Shown: positions 30,840-40,375 of the stretch, piece after piece
How positions within the stretch are numbered: position 1 is the first letter of the stretch
Layout of the letters: the number at the start of each line of letters is the position of its first letter
Source: Bacteroidaceae bacterium
GTDB taxonomy: Bacteria; Bacteroidota; Bacteroidia; Bacteroidales; Bacteroidaceae
NCBI GenBank assembly: GCA_024698925.1
Contig: JAILQO010000030.1
Coordinates: forward strand, 1-52,213
Direction: 5' to 3'
DNA length: 52,213 nt
Notes under the pieces: model-generated
Database searches by the model: none
Told to the model about the DNA's origin: nothing
Seen by the model: only the letters and a program-made list of their open reading frames with translations
Program-made: the position numbers and the translations under genes

Positions 30840-33737
30840 TTAGTATCCAAAAATTTCTTCGAGACTGACGCGTTTGACAGGCCCTACCTTCATGAGGCTG
30901 GCCATGTCTAGTTCTCGTTCATTGCCGAGAATCATCATGCGACGCGGCTTGCGGGCCATACGCTCGTTAGCGAAGGCCACGATGTCTTGAAGGGTGATGT
31001 CGGGTAATGCGTTGTAAATCTTCTCGTTGATATCGTAGTCAATACCACGCTCCTGAGCAGCTAACCAGGCGTTGATCACTCCAAAGCGTGTTGTGCGCTG
31101 TGCAGCCAATTGCTTCATGAGGCTCTGCTTGGCAATCTCAAAGGCGGCAGGGCTTTGAGGAATGGTGTCGAGGATCTCATTGAAGGTATTGATGCAGTCC
31201 ATCAACTTGTCATTCTGTGAGATGATGTATGTGTAGCTGGTCTCTGGATGGCCTTTTCGGCTTGGCGCTTGATCGTAGTAAGCAGCAGCACTGTAGGCGA
31301 GGCCGCGGCTCTCGCGCAGTTCCTGGAAGACGATACCGTTCATTCCTGCACCAAAGTACTCATTGAAGAGTGCGGCCACAGGCATTTTCTCAGGTTGCCA
31401 AGGCTGGTTGTCGTTGTTGAAAGCCATCATATAAATGTTCTTGGCATCATAGGGAGCCAGCAGAATTTCTGTTTCAGGTGTTGTCAGCTCCTGATAGTCT
31501 TCAAAAGCGAGAGGCGCTTTCAGCGTTGCAGGCTGGTTGAGTTCTTTCTGCAATAGAGCAGTGAGGTCGTCTAAGCTTCGCGGACCATAGTATAACACGG
31601 TGTGGTCATACTTGAGCAGGTCGTGAATGAGATTTACGAGTTCCTCTGGATTGGTTTGCGACAAATCGGCAGCGGTCATCGTGTTACGTCGGCTGTTGCG
31701 TAGACCATAGATGCCATAGGATTGGAGGAACGAGAAACAGGTCCTTTGTTCTAACTTGGCATCAGCTTGAGCCTTGGCCACATTGGCGATGTAAGCGTTG
31801 TAAGCCATATTGTCCACCTTGACATTTTGCAGAACATATTCCATGAGAGAAAGTGCCTCGGACATGTTCTCGTCAAGACCGGAAAGTGAGATAGACGTCT
31901 GATAATCACCTATATTAACGCCAAACGTACATGCTAAGCCATAGAACTTCTGCTTGATTTGCTCTGCCGTAAGACTATCTGTTCCAAGTAGTTCAAGATA
32001 ATCTTCGCATGCGGCGTCCAAACGTTTGTCGGCGGCACAACCGAAAGGCAAACGAAATACGAGACTGAAGATGCCATTCTCGGTATTCTGCTTATAGACA
32101 ACAGGAAGTTGGACGGTCAAGTCTTTCGTGAAATCCACGAAGCGAGGCTGGATGGGCTGAACTTCGGTGTTTTGAATCTCCTTAACGAAAGCGCTCATTT
32201 CATCGCGATTGGCGGGGATAGCAGTAATCTCAGGTTTATCAATTTTCTTGATGTTGGGATCTTCCTGCTGTCGTTTGAAGACGGTGACGAAGTTGTTCGT
32301 GAAATGACGGTTTGCAAATGCCACAATGTCCTCTTTTGTGAGGGAGGCAATGCGGTCTATACGGCTGATAGCATCCTTCCATTCAATGCCGTTGATGAAG
32401 GCATCCTGAAACATGCTGGTGCGCGCGTTATTACTCTCCAAAGCCCTCATCTGATTGAGCTTCATGTTGTTAATGATAGCAGGGATGAGTTCGTCGGGGA
32501 AATCGCCACACTTGAGCTTATTCAACTCCGCAAGAAGTAACTCTCGTGCCTCTTCCAACGTCTGACCTTCACGTGGTGAGCCTCCCATGAGGAAAATGCC
32601 ATAGTCGGCTAAAGCGTCGTGTCCGGCCCATGCTTCGAGCATCGTCATTTGCTGATTGATATCCAAGTCGATAAGGCCGGCCTGACCATTAGAAAGGACT
32701 TCGCTAATGAGAGCGAGTGTGTCGCTGACACAATCCTTGGCACCAGGGAACTGCCAACCCATATAAAGCGATTCGGCTTCAAGTCCAACGACGGTAGTAT
32801 CAACAGGTGCTGTCAGCGTTGCTACTGGTTCATATTCAGGTTGCTTGCAGTCGGGGTTAGGTTCCCAATCTCCGAAATACTTCTCAATGATGTCAATCGT
32901 TTTGTCGGGATCAAGGTCGCCAGCCATGCAGATGGCGACGTTGTTGGGGCAATAGTAGTTCTTGAAGTAGTTCTTAATGTTGACAATCGAAGGATTCTTC
33001 AAGTGCTCCTGTGTACCAATGGTAGTTTGTGTGCCATAAGGATGGGTGGGAAACAGCTTGTAGAGCAGTGCATTGTTCATCTTCTCGCCGTCATTGCTCA
33101 AATAGATGTTATACTCCTCATAGACAGCCTCCAGCTCCGTGTGGAAGCCACGAATAACCATATTCTGGAAACGGTCTGCCTGGATTCGTGCCCAGTTCTC
33201 AACCTCGTTGGACGGGATATTTTCCACATAGCATGTAATATCGAAGGAGGTATAGGCATTTGATCCGTCGCTGCCGATGAGTGCCATCAACTTGTCGTAT
33301 TCGTTGGGGATATTGTATTTGGCTGCGAGCTGGCTGACGCTATCAATCTCATGGTATGCCTGTCGGCGTTCTGCTGGGTCGGTCAGCTGGCGATAGGCCT
33401 CAAAGCGCTGTTCTATTTCGTCAAGCAAAGGAGCCTCGGCTTCAGCATCAGTTGTGCCGAAATGGTTGGTGCCTTTGAACATCAGGTGTTCGAGGTAGTG
33501 TGCCAAACCTGTTGTCTCTGCAGGATCGTTGCGAGAACCTGTGCGCACAGCGATGTTAGCTTGGATGCGTGGCTCATCCTTGCTGACTGAGAGATAAACC
33601 TTGAGTCCATTCTTGAGCGTATAGATGCGTGTTTGCATCGGATCGCCCTTCACGCTTTCATAGCGACGAGTACAGCTGGTACCGCCGAGCAGAAGTGCTA
33701 CGGCGGCAGCCAGGATGAATCTCAGTTGTGATTTCAT
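30840..33737 (-). CDS. M16 zinc peptidase (pitrilysin/insulinase family) lipoprotein
   Basis: 965 residues. The lipobox is GTSC (Cys at about 22), so it is anchored in a membrane. The active M16 half has the inverted zinc motif HYLEH (about residue 83) and the third ligand glutamate in TELEAVYEEYN. Two further M16 domains follow, including a second, catalytically inactive half with GLAYSAAAYYDQAPSRKG. The two halves close round peptides of moderate length. Pairing with the tricorn-like peptidase downstream suggests successive digestion of periplasmic peptides, which is an inference from adjacency. Confidence 0.93.
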   Translation of the reverse strand: MKSQLRFILAAAVALLLGGTSCTRRYESVKGDPMQTRIYTLKNGLKVYLSVSKDEPRIQANIAVRTGSRNDPAETTGLAHYLEHLMFKGTNHFGTTDAEAEAPLLDEIEQRFEAYRQLTDPAERRQAYHEIDSVSQLAAKYNIPNEYDKLMALIGSDGSNAYTSFDITCYVENIPSNEVENWARIQADRFQNMVIRGFHTELEAVYEEYNIYLSNDGEKMNNALLYKLFPTHPYGTQTTIGTQEHLKNPSIVNIKNYFKNYYCPNNVAICMAGDLDPDKTIDIIEKYFGDWEPNPDCKQPEYEPVATLTAPVDTTVVGLEAESLYMGWQFPGAKDCVSDTLALISEVLSNGQAGLIDLDINQQMTMLEAWAGHDALADYGIFLMGGSPREGQTLEEARELLLAELNKLKCGDFPDELIPAIINNMKLNQMRALESNNARTSMFQDAFINGIEWKDAISRIDRIASLTKEDIVAFANRHFTNNFVTVFKRQQEDPNIKKIDKPEITAIPANRDEMSAFVKEIQNTEVQPIQPRFVDFTKDLTVQLPVVYKQNTENGIFSLVFRLPFGCAADKRLDAACEDYLELLGTDSLTAEQIKQKFYGLACTFGVNIGDYQTSISLSGLDENMSEALSLMEYVLQNVKVDNMAYNAYIANVAKAQADAKLEQRTCFSFLQSYGIYGLRNSRRNTMTAADLSQTNPEELVNLIHDLLKYDHTVLYYGPRSLDDLTALLQKELNQPATLKAPLAFEDYQELTTPETEILLAPYDAKNIYMMAFNNDNQPWQPEKMPVAALFNEYFGAGMNGIVFQELRESRGLAYSAAAYYDQAPSRKGHPETSYTYIISQNDKLMDCINTFNEILDTIPQSPAAFEIAKQSLMKQLAAQRTTRFGVINAWLAAQERGIDYDINEKIYNALPDITLQDIVAFANERMARKPRRMMILGNERELDMASLMKVGPVKRVSLEEIFGY

Positions 33738-33760
33738 AGTGATTGGATAAGACGGATGGT

Positions 33761-34510
33761 TTATTTGCTGAGGCTGTAGCCGATTTTCATGCCGTTGTAG
33801 TTCTGGCCAAGGACATTCGTTATCGTGCCTAAAGTGCCGCTGATTTTGCCCAAGATGCTACCTGCGGAGGTGAGAGCTGTCAGGAGTTTGTCGGCATCGT
33901 AGAGCAGGCACAGATTAGTGCCGTCCATGCCCACGATACAGCTCTGGTTCATCAGACCGAGAGTGCTTTGCATATTGAGGATCTTATTTGTCTTATCATA
34001 GCTCCAGGTACCTGTGGCAATGGCCTTGTTGCCGGAAGAAATAATGAAGGTCTTGTCCTCCTGGAAGGTGAAGGCTGTTGCACCCTTGGTGATGCCGACC
34101 TTGGTGAGATAGCCATCCAGCTTGGTCTTGATGGAGTTGGCTGCTACGGCACCGCCAGCCTGTGCCAATATGCTTTCGCTCTCGAAACGAACTTCAGGAG
34201 ACTGGTAGGTCCATGTGCCCACGAAGCTCTTCTCTGTGATGGTGTTGCTGAGCAAGCCACCGAGAAGGTTGCCCAGGATGCTGTTGGCAGCATCCGTAAC
34301 GGTTTGTGTACTGCCTGTTGTGCCAGTCGTGGTCGTACCCTGAGTACCGCCTAATACAGCTGCGAGGACATCAGTAGCCCCAACGGTGCCGACGGTAGTC
34401 TGTCCGGTGCTGGAATCTGTAGTAACAACGGGCACTCCCATCATGCCACCACAACTCATGATGCTGCAAATGGCAGCTGCGCAAGCTGCAAAAATAATAG
34501 TCTTTTTCAT
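33761..34510 (-). CDS. DUF4923 family lipoprotein
   Basis: 249 residues. The lipobox is IMSC at about Cys20, followed by a Gly/Thr-rich low-complexity linker (residues 25-75) and a lipocalin-like beta domain: FVGTWTYQSPEVRFESE, FTFQEDKTFIISSGNKAIATGTWSYDK and NILNMQS-like strands. The pattern matches DUF4923 lipoproteins of Bacteroidales, whose function is unknown. It lies 23 nt upstream of the M16 gene and 39 nt after the pseudouridine synthase. Confidence 0.8.
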   Translation of the reverse strand: MKKTIIFAACAAAICSIMSCGGMMGVPVVTTDSSTGQTTVGTVGATDVLAAVLGGTQGTTTTGTTGSTQTVTDAANSILGNLLGGLLSNTITEKSFVGTWTYQSPEVRFESESILAQAGGAVAANSIKTKLDGYLTKVGITKGATAFTFQEDKTFIISSGNKAIATGTWSYDKTNKILNMQSTLGLMNQSCIVGMDGTNLCLLYDADKLLTALTSAGSILGKISGTLGTITNVLGQNYNGMKIGYSLSK

Positions 34511-34549
34511 TGTGTGTAGTTTTTAGTTGATTATGAATTTATTGTTTAA

Positions 34550-35506
34550 TTATTCTGCTTCGGATGTCTCATCAGGAGATGTTTCTTCGGTTGCCGGTTT
34601 AGGCGTATTCGCAAAGAGCTTCATGAACTCTTTAGGGAACGGCGTCTCGAAATCCATGACCTCGCCTGTGCGGGGATGATAGAAATTCAGCCGGTATGCG
34701 TGAAGACAAAGCCGTCCGATCGGATCAAAACCGTTGCCATACTTCTGGTCGCCCAGGACGGGATGTCCGATATCCTGCATGTGCACACGGATCTGGTTCT
34801 TGCGGCCCGTCTCCAGTTTCAATTCCACGAGCGAGAAACGGTCGGTGGTCTTGAGCGTATGATAATGCGTGATCGCAAACTTGCCACCTCCGGGATCCTC
34901 AGGCGAAGAGTAGGTGATGTACGCCTTGTTATCTTTCAGCCAGGACTCAATGGTCCCGCCTTCCTTCTCAAGCTTACCGCTAACGACGGCCACGTAGCGA
35001 CGGTCGAAGACGATGTCATGCCAGTTGTCTTCCAGAATCTGTGCTATCTCACGATTCTTGGCGTACATCATCAAACCGCTGGTTTCGCGATCCAGGCGGT
35101 GTACGGTATGTGCGGTGCATTTAAAATGACGTTTGGCAAAGTATTCATCCAGGACCTGTTTGGCAGAGTACTGCTTGGCGGTAGCCGGCATCGAGAGAAT
35201 ACCCTCGCTCTTCTCGATGACGACTAAGTCCTTGTCCTCATAGACGATTTTCACATAGCGGTTTAACAGCTGGTTGGAGCGCTTGTGCTTACTGATCCGT
35301 ACAATCTGGCCTGGACGAAGCGGCTCGTCGTAGCGCGTCGTGTTACGGCGATCTACAGTAATGCCGTGACCACTGAGAATATCCTTGGCACGATTCCGCG
35401 AGACGCTGGTCATCTTGATGATGAACTCGAGGAGCGTAGTCTCTTCGCGTACGGTGTATTCATTATATTTACTGGCGGCATACGCAGCGCCGGAGACATT
35501 TTTCAT
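34550..35506 (-). CDS. RluA-family RNA pseudouridine synthase
   Basis: 318 residues. An S4-type RNA-binding domain leads (TTLLEFIIKMTSVSRNRAKDILSGHGITVD). The catalytic domain carries the RluA signature with the nucleophile aspartate, HRLDRETSG (about residue 140), and LKLETGRKNQIRVHMQDIGHPVLGD. The target uridine in 23S rRNA or tRNA cannot be told apart between RluC, RluD and RluA types from sequence alone. It lies 27 nt downstream of rlmH, whose target in other bacteria is a pseudouridine in 23S helix 69. Confidence 0.9.
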   Translation of the reverse strand: MKNVSGAAYAASKYNEYTVREETTLLEFIIKMTSVSRNRAKDILSGHGITVDRRNTTRYDEPLRPGQIVRISKHKRSNQLLNRYVKIVYEDKDLVVIEKSEGILSMPATAKQYSAKQVLDEYFAKRHFKCTAHTVHRLDRETSGLMMYAKNREIAQILEDNWHDIVFDRRYVAVVSGKLEKEGGTIESWLKDNKAYITYSSPEDPGGGKFAITHYHTLKTTDRFSLVELKLETGRKNQIRVHMQDIGHPVLGDQKYGNGFDPIGRLCLHAYRLNFYHPRTGEVMDFETPFPKEFMKLFANTPKPATEETSPDETSEAE

Positions 35507-35533
35507 AACTGATTTGCAATATAACGTTTGGCT

Positions 35534-36007
35534 TTATTCATGATGATAGGGCTCTCCGCGCAAGATGGTCTGGGCGCGGTAGAGCTGTTCCACAAAGAGA
35601 ACGCGGATGAGCTGATGGGAAAAGGTCATTAACGAGAGGGAAACCTCTTCATGGGCCATCGTGTGAATGCATGGATCGAATCCATAGGGTCCTCCGACAA
35701 TGAAGACGATTCTGCGTGCTCCCGCATTCATGCGTTTTTGCAGCCATGCGGCGAACTCGGTGCTCTTGCGCTCGGCACCATGTTCGTCAAGAAGGACGAT
35801 GTAATCGCCTGGCTGTAGCTGTTTCTTGATGAGATCGGCCTCTTGCGCTTTCTGCTGCTCGATGGTCAACGCTTTGGTGTTGCGCAGCTCAGGAATCACC
35901 TCCATTTGAAAGGGTACATAATGCGAGAGGCGACTTGCGTAGTCGTCGATCAGCACTTGTACGTGCTTGTCTGTGGTCTTGCCTATGACGAGGAGGATCA
36001 GGCGCAT
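35534..36007 (-). CDS. rlmH: 23S rRNA (pseudouridine1915-N3)-methyltransferase RlmH
   Basis: 157 residues from the ATG at 36007 (MRLILLVIGKT), the normal RlmH length; the longer frame upstream is rejected. The SPOUT knot is visible in RRIVFIVGGPYGF and in the C-terminal SLSLMTFSHQLIRVLFVEQLYRA, ending GEPYHHE as in other RlmH proteins. It methylates a pseudouridine in helix 69 of the large subunit. Confidence 0.97.
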   Translation of the reverse strand: MRLILLVIGKTTDKHVQVLIDDYASRLSHYVPFQMEVIPELRNTKALTIEQQKAQEADLIKKQLQPGDYIVLLDEHGAERKSTEFAAWLQKRMNAGARRIVFIVGGPYGFDPCIHTMAHEEVSLSLMTFSHQLIRVLFVEQLYRAQTILRGEPYHHE

Positions 36008-36035
36008 ATTGGGGAACTCTTGATGATTGGATGAA

Positions 36036-37703
36036 TTAGGGTTTCTTATCAATCAATGTTTTGGACATCTCATCGCCGAGATCTATCGCCCGCTGGAAAA
36101 CGGCACGGGCATCCTGCTCTTTGCCCTGACTGCGTAAGCATACACCGAGAATACGATAGGCATCTGCAAACTGATCATCAATGGCAACGGCCTGGCGGGC
36201 TGCCGCAACAGCCTCGTCGATCTGTCCTATGCGATAATTGACCGAGGCCAGTTCTGCGTGATAGAGCGGTTCGCGCGGTTCCATCCGCACGGCGGTCTCA
36301 ATATCGTTGAGAGCCTGCTGGTACATCCGGCATTGCAGCTCTGTCTGCTCGCGCTGGTAGTAGAAGTTTGCCGTCAGTTCCTTAGACTTCAGATGTTCGT
36401 AATCGTTCAGGTCACGTACCGCATCGCGGTAGCGTCCCACCTTGACCAATGTGGTTGCGCGCATCAGCAGAGCCGGTGCCGCATTCTCCATATAAGGTTT
36501 TGTAAAGCACGCTACGGCGCTGTCCTGCAAGGCTAATACAGCCGTTGTATCGCGAAGCATCAACTGACATTGGGCAGCATAGAGAAAATAATCTGCAGAA
36601 CGCAGATTCGTCTCGTTCACCTGCAGGAACTGCTGGCAGGCATCCTCATAACGCTTCAAGGCATAGAGCAATTTCGCACGCAGGCTGATATAAACAGGCA
36701 GCTGTTCCACAGCGATGGCGGCATCAATCTCCTGGAGCGCACGTTCAATGGTCCAGAAATCAGGAAGTTCCTGCTTAGACTGGGCAATCTGGAAGATAGC
36801 CTGGGCGCGTGAATAGCGGATGGCATCTTCTGGTGCCTGAGCCTGTAAGCCCGCATCCCAACAGGAATCCGCAGCCGCAAACCGACCTTGTGCGGACAGG
36901 AACTCGGCCTTCATCGAATAGCCATTGGCATCAGTCGGGAAAGCGCGGATGAAATCTTCCACATAGGACAAGTAAAGCGCAGAGTCGCGAGTGCCGATGA
37001 GATAGATAAAGCTATTGGCTTGTGAGGCATCGCCTGGGAGCACTTTTTTGATGAGGATGTCCCGATAATCCGAGGCTGTTGCAGAAAGCGCTGTCGTCGC
37101 GAGGCTCTTGGCATAGGCAGCAGACAGCACATAACAGTTCTTGTCGTTCTCGTTTGCCGCCAGCTGTAGGAGTCCTAACAGCTCTCCACGTTCGTTCATG
37201 ACAGGACATGACTCCGATTTCTCGGAGGGTTGTACGGGTAGTGTGTAATATGCGTAAGTCTCACGGAATTTGGACACATTTGTGATTGTCGTCTCCGTGA
37301 CTTTGTTGGCTTTGTTGGAGAGATAGGGGAGTATATACGCCTTTGCGTCAATCGCCTCGTCGGCCGTTGCCAATGGAGCGAGCTTGATGTTAGGTATCGC
37401 CACTTTCACCTTCACCACATCGCAGAGTGAGTTGGCACCGGCAATGGCCGTCACGGGCCACTCCCGACCACCCTCGTCGATGGCCACAGCGCGAGCTGCA
37501 CCGCGGAAAGAATGGTAATCAGAGAGCGTCGTTCCTTCAGCATCAATAATGAAACCATTGGTAGAATGCAGCAATTTTCCCGTTGCGTCGTAGGTGATGA
37601 GGTTAACCTGTGCCCTACGGGTTTTCTTGGCCCACTTTGGTTGAGCGGAAATGCTTATTGTCAGCAGGCAAAGGAATAATGTATATATGATTCTTTTTGG
37701 CAT
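36036..37703 (-). CDS. Exported protein: degenerate trypsin-like domain plus TPR repeats
   Basis: About 555 residues; the start is the ATG at 37703 (MPKRII) or 37712. A signal peptide (to SISAQ) leads. Residues 25-215 resemble a trypsin/HtrA-type fold (VNLITYDATGKLLHSTNGFIIDAEGTTLSDYHSFRGAARAVA), keeping a His in SDYHSF, but the expected GxSGG loop reads SESCPVMNERGELLG, so the nucleophile is absent. The rest is about seven tetratricopeptide units; the last ones (ALNDIETAVRMEPREPLYHAELA, AVAIDDQFADAYRILGV) are clearest. It probably acts as a periplasmic scaffold. It starts 2 nt or less from the recN stop codon. Confidence 0.7.
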   Translation of the reverse strand: MPKRIIYTLFLCLLTISISAQPKWAKKTRRAQVNLITYDATGKLLHSTNGFIIDAEGTTLSDYHSFRGAARAVAIDEGGREWPVTAIAGANSLCDVVKVKVAIPNIKLAPLATADEAIDAKAYILPYLSNKANKVTETTITNVSKFRETYAYYTLPVQPSEKSESCPVMNERGELLGLLQLAANENDKNCYVLSAAYAKSLATTALSATASDYRDILIKKVLPGDASQANSFIYLIGTRDSALYLSYVEDFIRAFPTDANGYSMKAEFLSAQGRFAAADSCWDAGLQAQAPEDAIRYSRAQAIFQIAQSKQELPDFWTIERALQEIDAAIAVEQLPVYISLRAKLLYALKRYEDACQQFLQVNETNLRSADYFLYAAQCQLMLRDTTAVLALQDSAVACFTKPYMENAAPALLMRATTLVKVGRYRDAVRDLNDYEHLKSKELTANFYYQREQTELQCRMYQQALNDIETAVRMEPREPLYHAELASVNYRIGQIDEAVAAARQAVAIDDQFADAYRILGVCLRSQGKEQDARAVFQRAIDLGDEMSKTLIDKKP

Positions 37704-37713
37704 GAATAACAAA

Positions 37714-39393
37714 TTATGTTTTTATGGCGTGTCCCAATAGCGCTTTCGCATTCTCAATGGCAGCGGGTGTCAGTTCGCTACCAGACAGCATGTGGGCCAG
37801 CTCCGTAACACGTTCCTCCTGAGTGAGCTGTAGGATGTGCGAAGAAGTACCGTCAGCATCGTCCTCCTTATAGACGCGATAGTGTTGCCCGCCGAGTGCC
37901 GCAATCTGGGGTAGGTGGGTAATCGAGATCACTTGGCGCCCGTGGCTGCCCATTTCCTTCATCATCAGCGCCATACGCTCTGCAATCTGGCCGCTAACGC
38001 CCGTGTCGATCTCGTCGAAGATGATGGTGGGTTGTTTCACTTCCTGACTGATGAGCGCCTTGAGCGACAGCATGACACGGGCGATCTCACCGCCAGATGC
38101 TACATCAGAGATATCTTGTAGCACCCCATTCTTGTTGGCGCTGAAGAGGAAACGCACTTGATCCAAGCCTTGCGCGGAAGGCTCTTTGCGGGATTGTATT
38201 TCCACTTTGAATTGCACATGAGGAATGCCTAACGGAATGAGTTGTTCACGCATTTGCTTTTCGACTTGGAGCGCCGCTTGCTGCCTTTGCTTTGAAAGCG
38301 CGGCACCACATTCCAGTAGCGTCTTCCGCATCTCCTCGCAACGCTGTTGTAACTGCTTCAACTGTTCGTCGCTATTGTCAATCAGCTCCAGTCGTTTCCG
38401 GAAGTCTGAGGTCAGCTCGATGAGTGCTTCCTCCGTGGCTACGTGGTGCTTTTGCATAGCGCTATAGAGATTGCTGAGCCAGGCGTTGACGGTTTCGAGC
38501 CGTTCCGGATCTATATTCACACGATTACCAAGAGCGCTGAGTTCTCTTGCAATATCCTTGAGTTCAATGTGGCAGCTACTGATACGTTCTGTCAGTTCAT
38601 CCGCTTCTGGCATCATCTCACAGATTGATTCCATGCTCCTTTCTGCACTCCTTAGTGCATCAAGTACACCGGCAACGGCATCGTTTCCTTGCAACTGCTG
38701 CTCGGCATTCCAAAGCGCCTCCCGGATATCCTCGGCGTGAGAGAGCATTTGTTCTTCCTGTTCCATCTCAGCTTGGCGACCTTCCTGAAGTTGCAACTCA
38801 TCCAATTGCTGCAACTGAAAGCGCAGGTAATCCTCGTCATCCCGACTGCGGGCGAGAGCGCTTTCGACATCTGACAACTGGCGGCAAGCTGTATGATAGG
38901 CTGTGAAAGCATCATGATACGCTTGCAACTGTTGTTGGTCGTGGGCTACGATATCCAAGACCTTCATCTGAAAGTCCTCTTGCCCGAGCAGCAGATTCTG
39001 ATGCTGAGAATGAATGTCAATGAGTTGATTCCCCAATGCACGAAGTGCGGTTACTTGGGCGGGGGTGTCATTGATGAAAGCACGGCTTTTACCTGTCGAC
39101 GTCAACTCGCGGCGAATGATGCAGTTATGACCATCGAAATCCAGATCATTCTCCTCGAAGAAGGATTCCATGCCGCAGCCCGTGAGATCAAATTCGGCTT
39201 CAATGATGCAGCGACTGGCACCAGGCTTGATCGCTTTTGTATCAGCTCGCTGACCGAGCAAAAGCCCGATAGCACCTAGAAGAATACTCTTGCCAGCACC
39301 CGTTTCGCCCGTGATGACCGAGAAGCCCCGTTCAAAACTGATATCGAGTGACGAGATGAGCGCGTAATTCTGTATGGAAAGTGAATGTAGCAA
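37714..39393 (-). CDS. recN: DNA repair protein RecN
   Basis: 559 residues, SMC-like. The N-terminal Walker A is ITGETGAGKSILLGAIGLLLG; a long coiled-coil region follows with a short hinge; the C-terminal part has the signature VASGGEIARVMLSLK and Walker B PTIIFDEIDTGVSG, ending in a switch-like QVISITHLPQIAALG. RecN aids double-strand break repair. Membership in a run with dnaN and a 3'-5' exonuclease fits DNA maintenance. Confidence 0.97.
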   Translation of the reverse strand: MLHSLSIQNYALISSLDISFERGFSVITGETGAGKSILLGAIGLLLGQRADTKAIKPGASRCIIEAEFDLTGCGMESFFEENDLDFDGHNCIIRRELTSTGKSRAFINDTPAQVTALRALGNQLIDIHSQHQNLLLGQEDFQMKVLDIVAHDQQQLQAYHDAFTAYHTACRQLSDVESALARSRDDEDYLRFQLQQLDELQLQEGRQAEMEQEEQMLSHAEDIREALWNAEQQLQGNDAVAGVLDALRSAERSMESICEMMPEADELTERISSCHIELKDIARELSALGNRVNIDPERLETVNAWLSNLYSAMQKHHVATEEALIELTSDFRKRLELIDNSDEQLKQLQQRCEEMRKTLLECGAALSKQRQQAALQVEKQMREQLIPLGIPHVQFKVEIQSRKEPSAQGLDQVRFLFSANKNGVLQDISDVASGGEIARVMLSLKALISQEVKQPTIIFDEIDTGVSGQIAERMALMMKEMGSHGRQVISITHLPQIAALGGQHYRVYKEDDADGTSSHILQLTQEERVTELAHMLSGSELTPAAIENAKALLGHAIKT

Positions 39394-39450
39394 AATCCTA
39401 TTCTAATTGTATTGGTTGAAAGTCTTCAGACAAAGCTGTCGGCTTGAAGA

Positions 39451-40356
39451 TTATTGTTTGATTTTCTCCCAATAATTGTTTTGGGAAGGATTGATGCGGA
39501 AGAGCAGGGTGTAAATATCTTCTCGTTCCTTGGAGTCGCCTTGTCCACTGAAGATACTAACGAGTTCATCGCGCTTGAAATCCGTGAACAGTTGTGGCAG
39601 CGAACTCAAATTCTTATTCTCGCGCGCTTCCTTGAGCAACTGTAGGGATTCAGCGATGGCGGAACGGCCTTGTTCCACATTCTCGCTCATCTGGTCCAAA
39701 CCGGTACGATAGTAGTTGTATTGCATCTGCCGGAGAGGCTCCATGGCGCCATCCAGGTAATCGTTGATAATCGCGTAGCGGTTCTTGGTGTCATCAAACG
39801 CTTTCCAGCCGGGAAATCCCAGTCCCTCTGCATTGTTACAGATGTCCTGTGCCTTTTGCAGCACTTCGGTTCCACCCATCGGCGACATCGAGTCCAGATC
39901 CATTCCGATAATCAGGTAGGCGTAGAATGCCAGCATCGCTGTCAGATTGTTATCTACTTGGTCATCGCGCCATTCCAACTGATCAAATTCCTGAAAGTTG
40001 AAGTCAAAATCTTTGTCATTATTGCTGAACACCGTTGTGGTGTATGCCGAGCCCCACACCGGACGGCTTGACGAAATGAGAAGGCTGCCCTTGAACGAGT
40101 TGTCCGTTTCGCTATAGGTATCTATCGTGATGGCAAACGTACATTGAATGCGCTCGAAATCCCGAAACTGCATCTGAGTCCATTGTCGTTCGTTCAGAAA
40201 GCGAGTAGCAGTCTGCTCTAATGCCTCGAAAACACCGGATTTCGTGTTTGAAACCTGTTGGCGATTGATGCTCACTTTGGCGTTCAACTCCTGTGCTCCT
40301 GCGTTCATTGAAAACAGAGAAACGATGAGAAGAAATATCAGAGAATGCAGTTTCAT
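39451..40356 (-). CDS. DUF4835 family exported protein
   Basis: 301 residues with a cleavable signal peptide (to GAQ) and then ELNAKVSINRQQVSNTKSGVFEALEQ, the typical beginning of DUF4835 proteins in Bacteroidota. Further markers are FLNERQWTQMQF, NDKDFDFNFQEFDQLEW and AYLIIGMDLDSMSPMGG. Some annotations call this family PorD and place it in type IX secretion; I cannot support the role from sequence, but the GH30 enzyme in this window has a likely T9SS sorting tail. It lies between coaBC and recN, a linkage I recognise as common in Bacteroidales. Confidence 0.85.
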   Translation of the reverse strand: MKLHSLIFLLIVSLFSMNAGAQELNAKVSINRQQVSNTKSGVFEALEQTATRFLNERQWTQMQFRDFERIQCTFAITIDTYSETDNSFKGSLLISSSRPVWGSAYTTTVFSNNDKDFDFNFQEFDQLEWRDDQVDNNLTAMLAFYAYLIIGMDLDSMSPMGGTEVLQKAQDICNNAEGLGFPGWKAFDDTKNRYAIINDYLDGAMEPLRQMQYNYYRTGLDQMSENVEQGRSAIAESLQLLKEARENKNLSSLPQLFTDFKRDELVSIFSGQGDSKEREDIYTLLFRINPSQNNYWEKIKQ

Positions 40357-40375
40357 GAGGAATGAGAATAATGGG

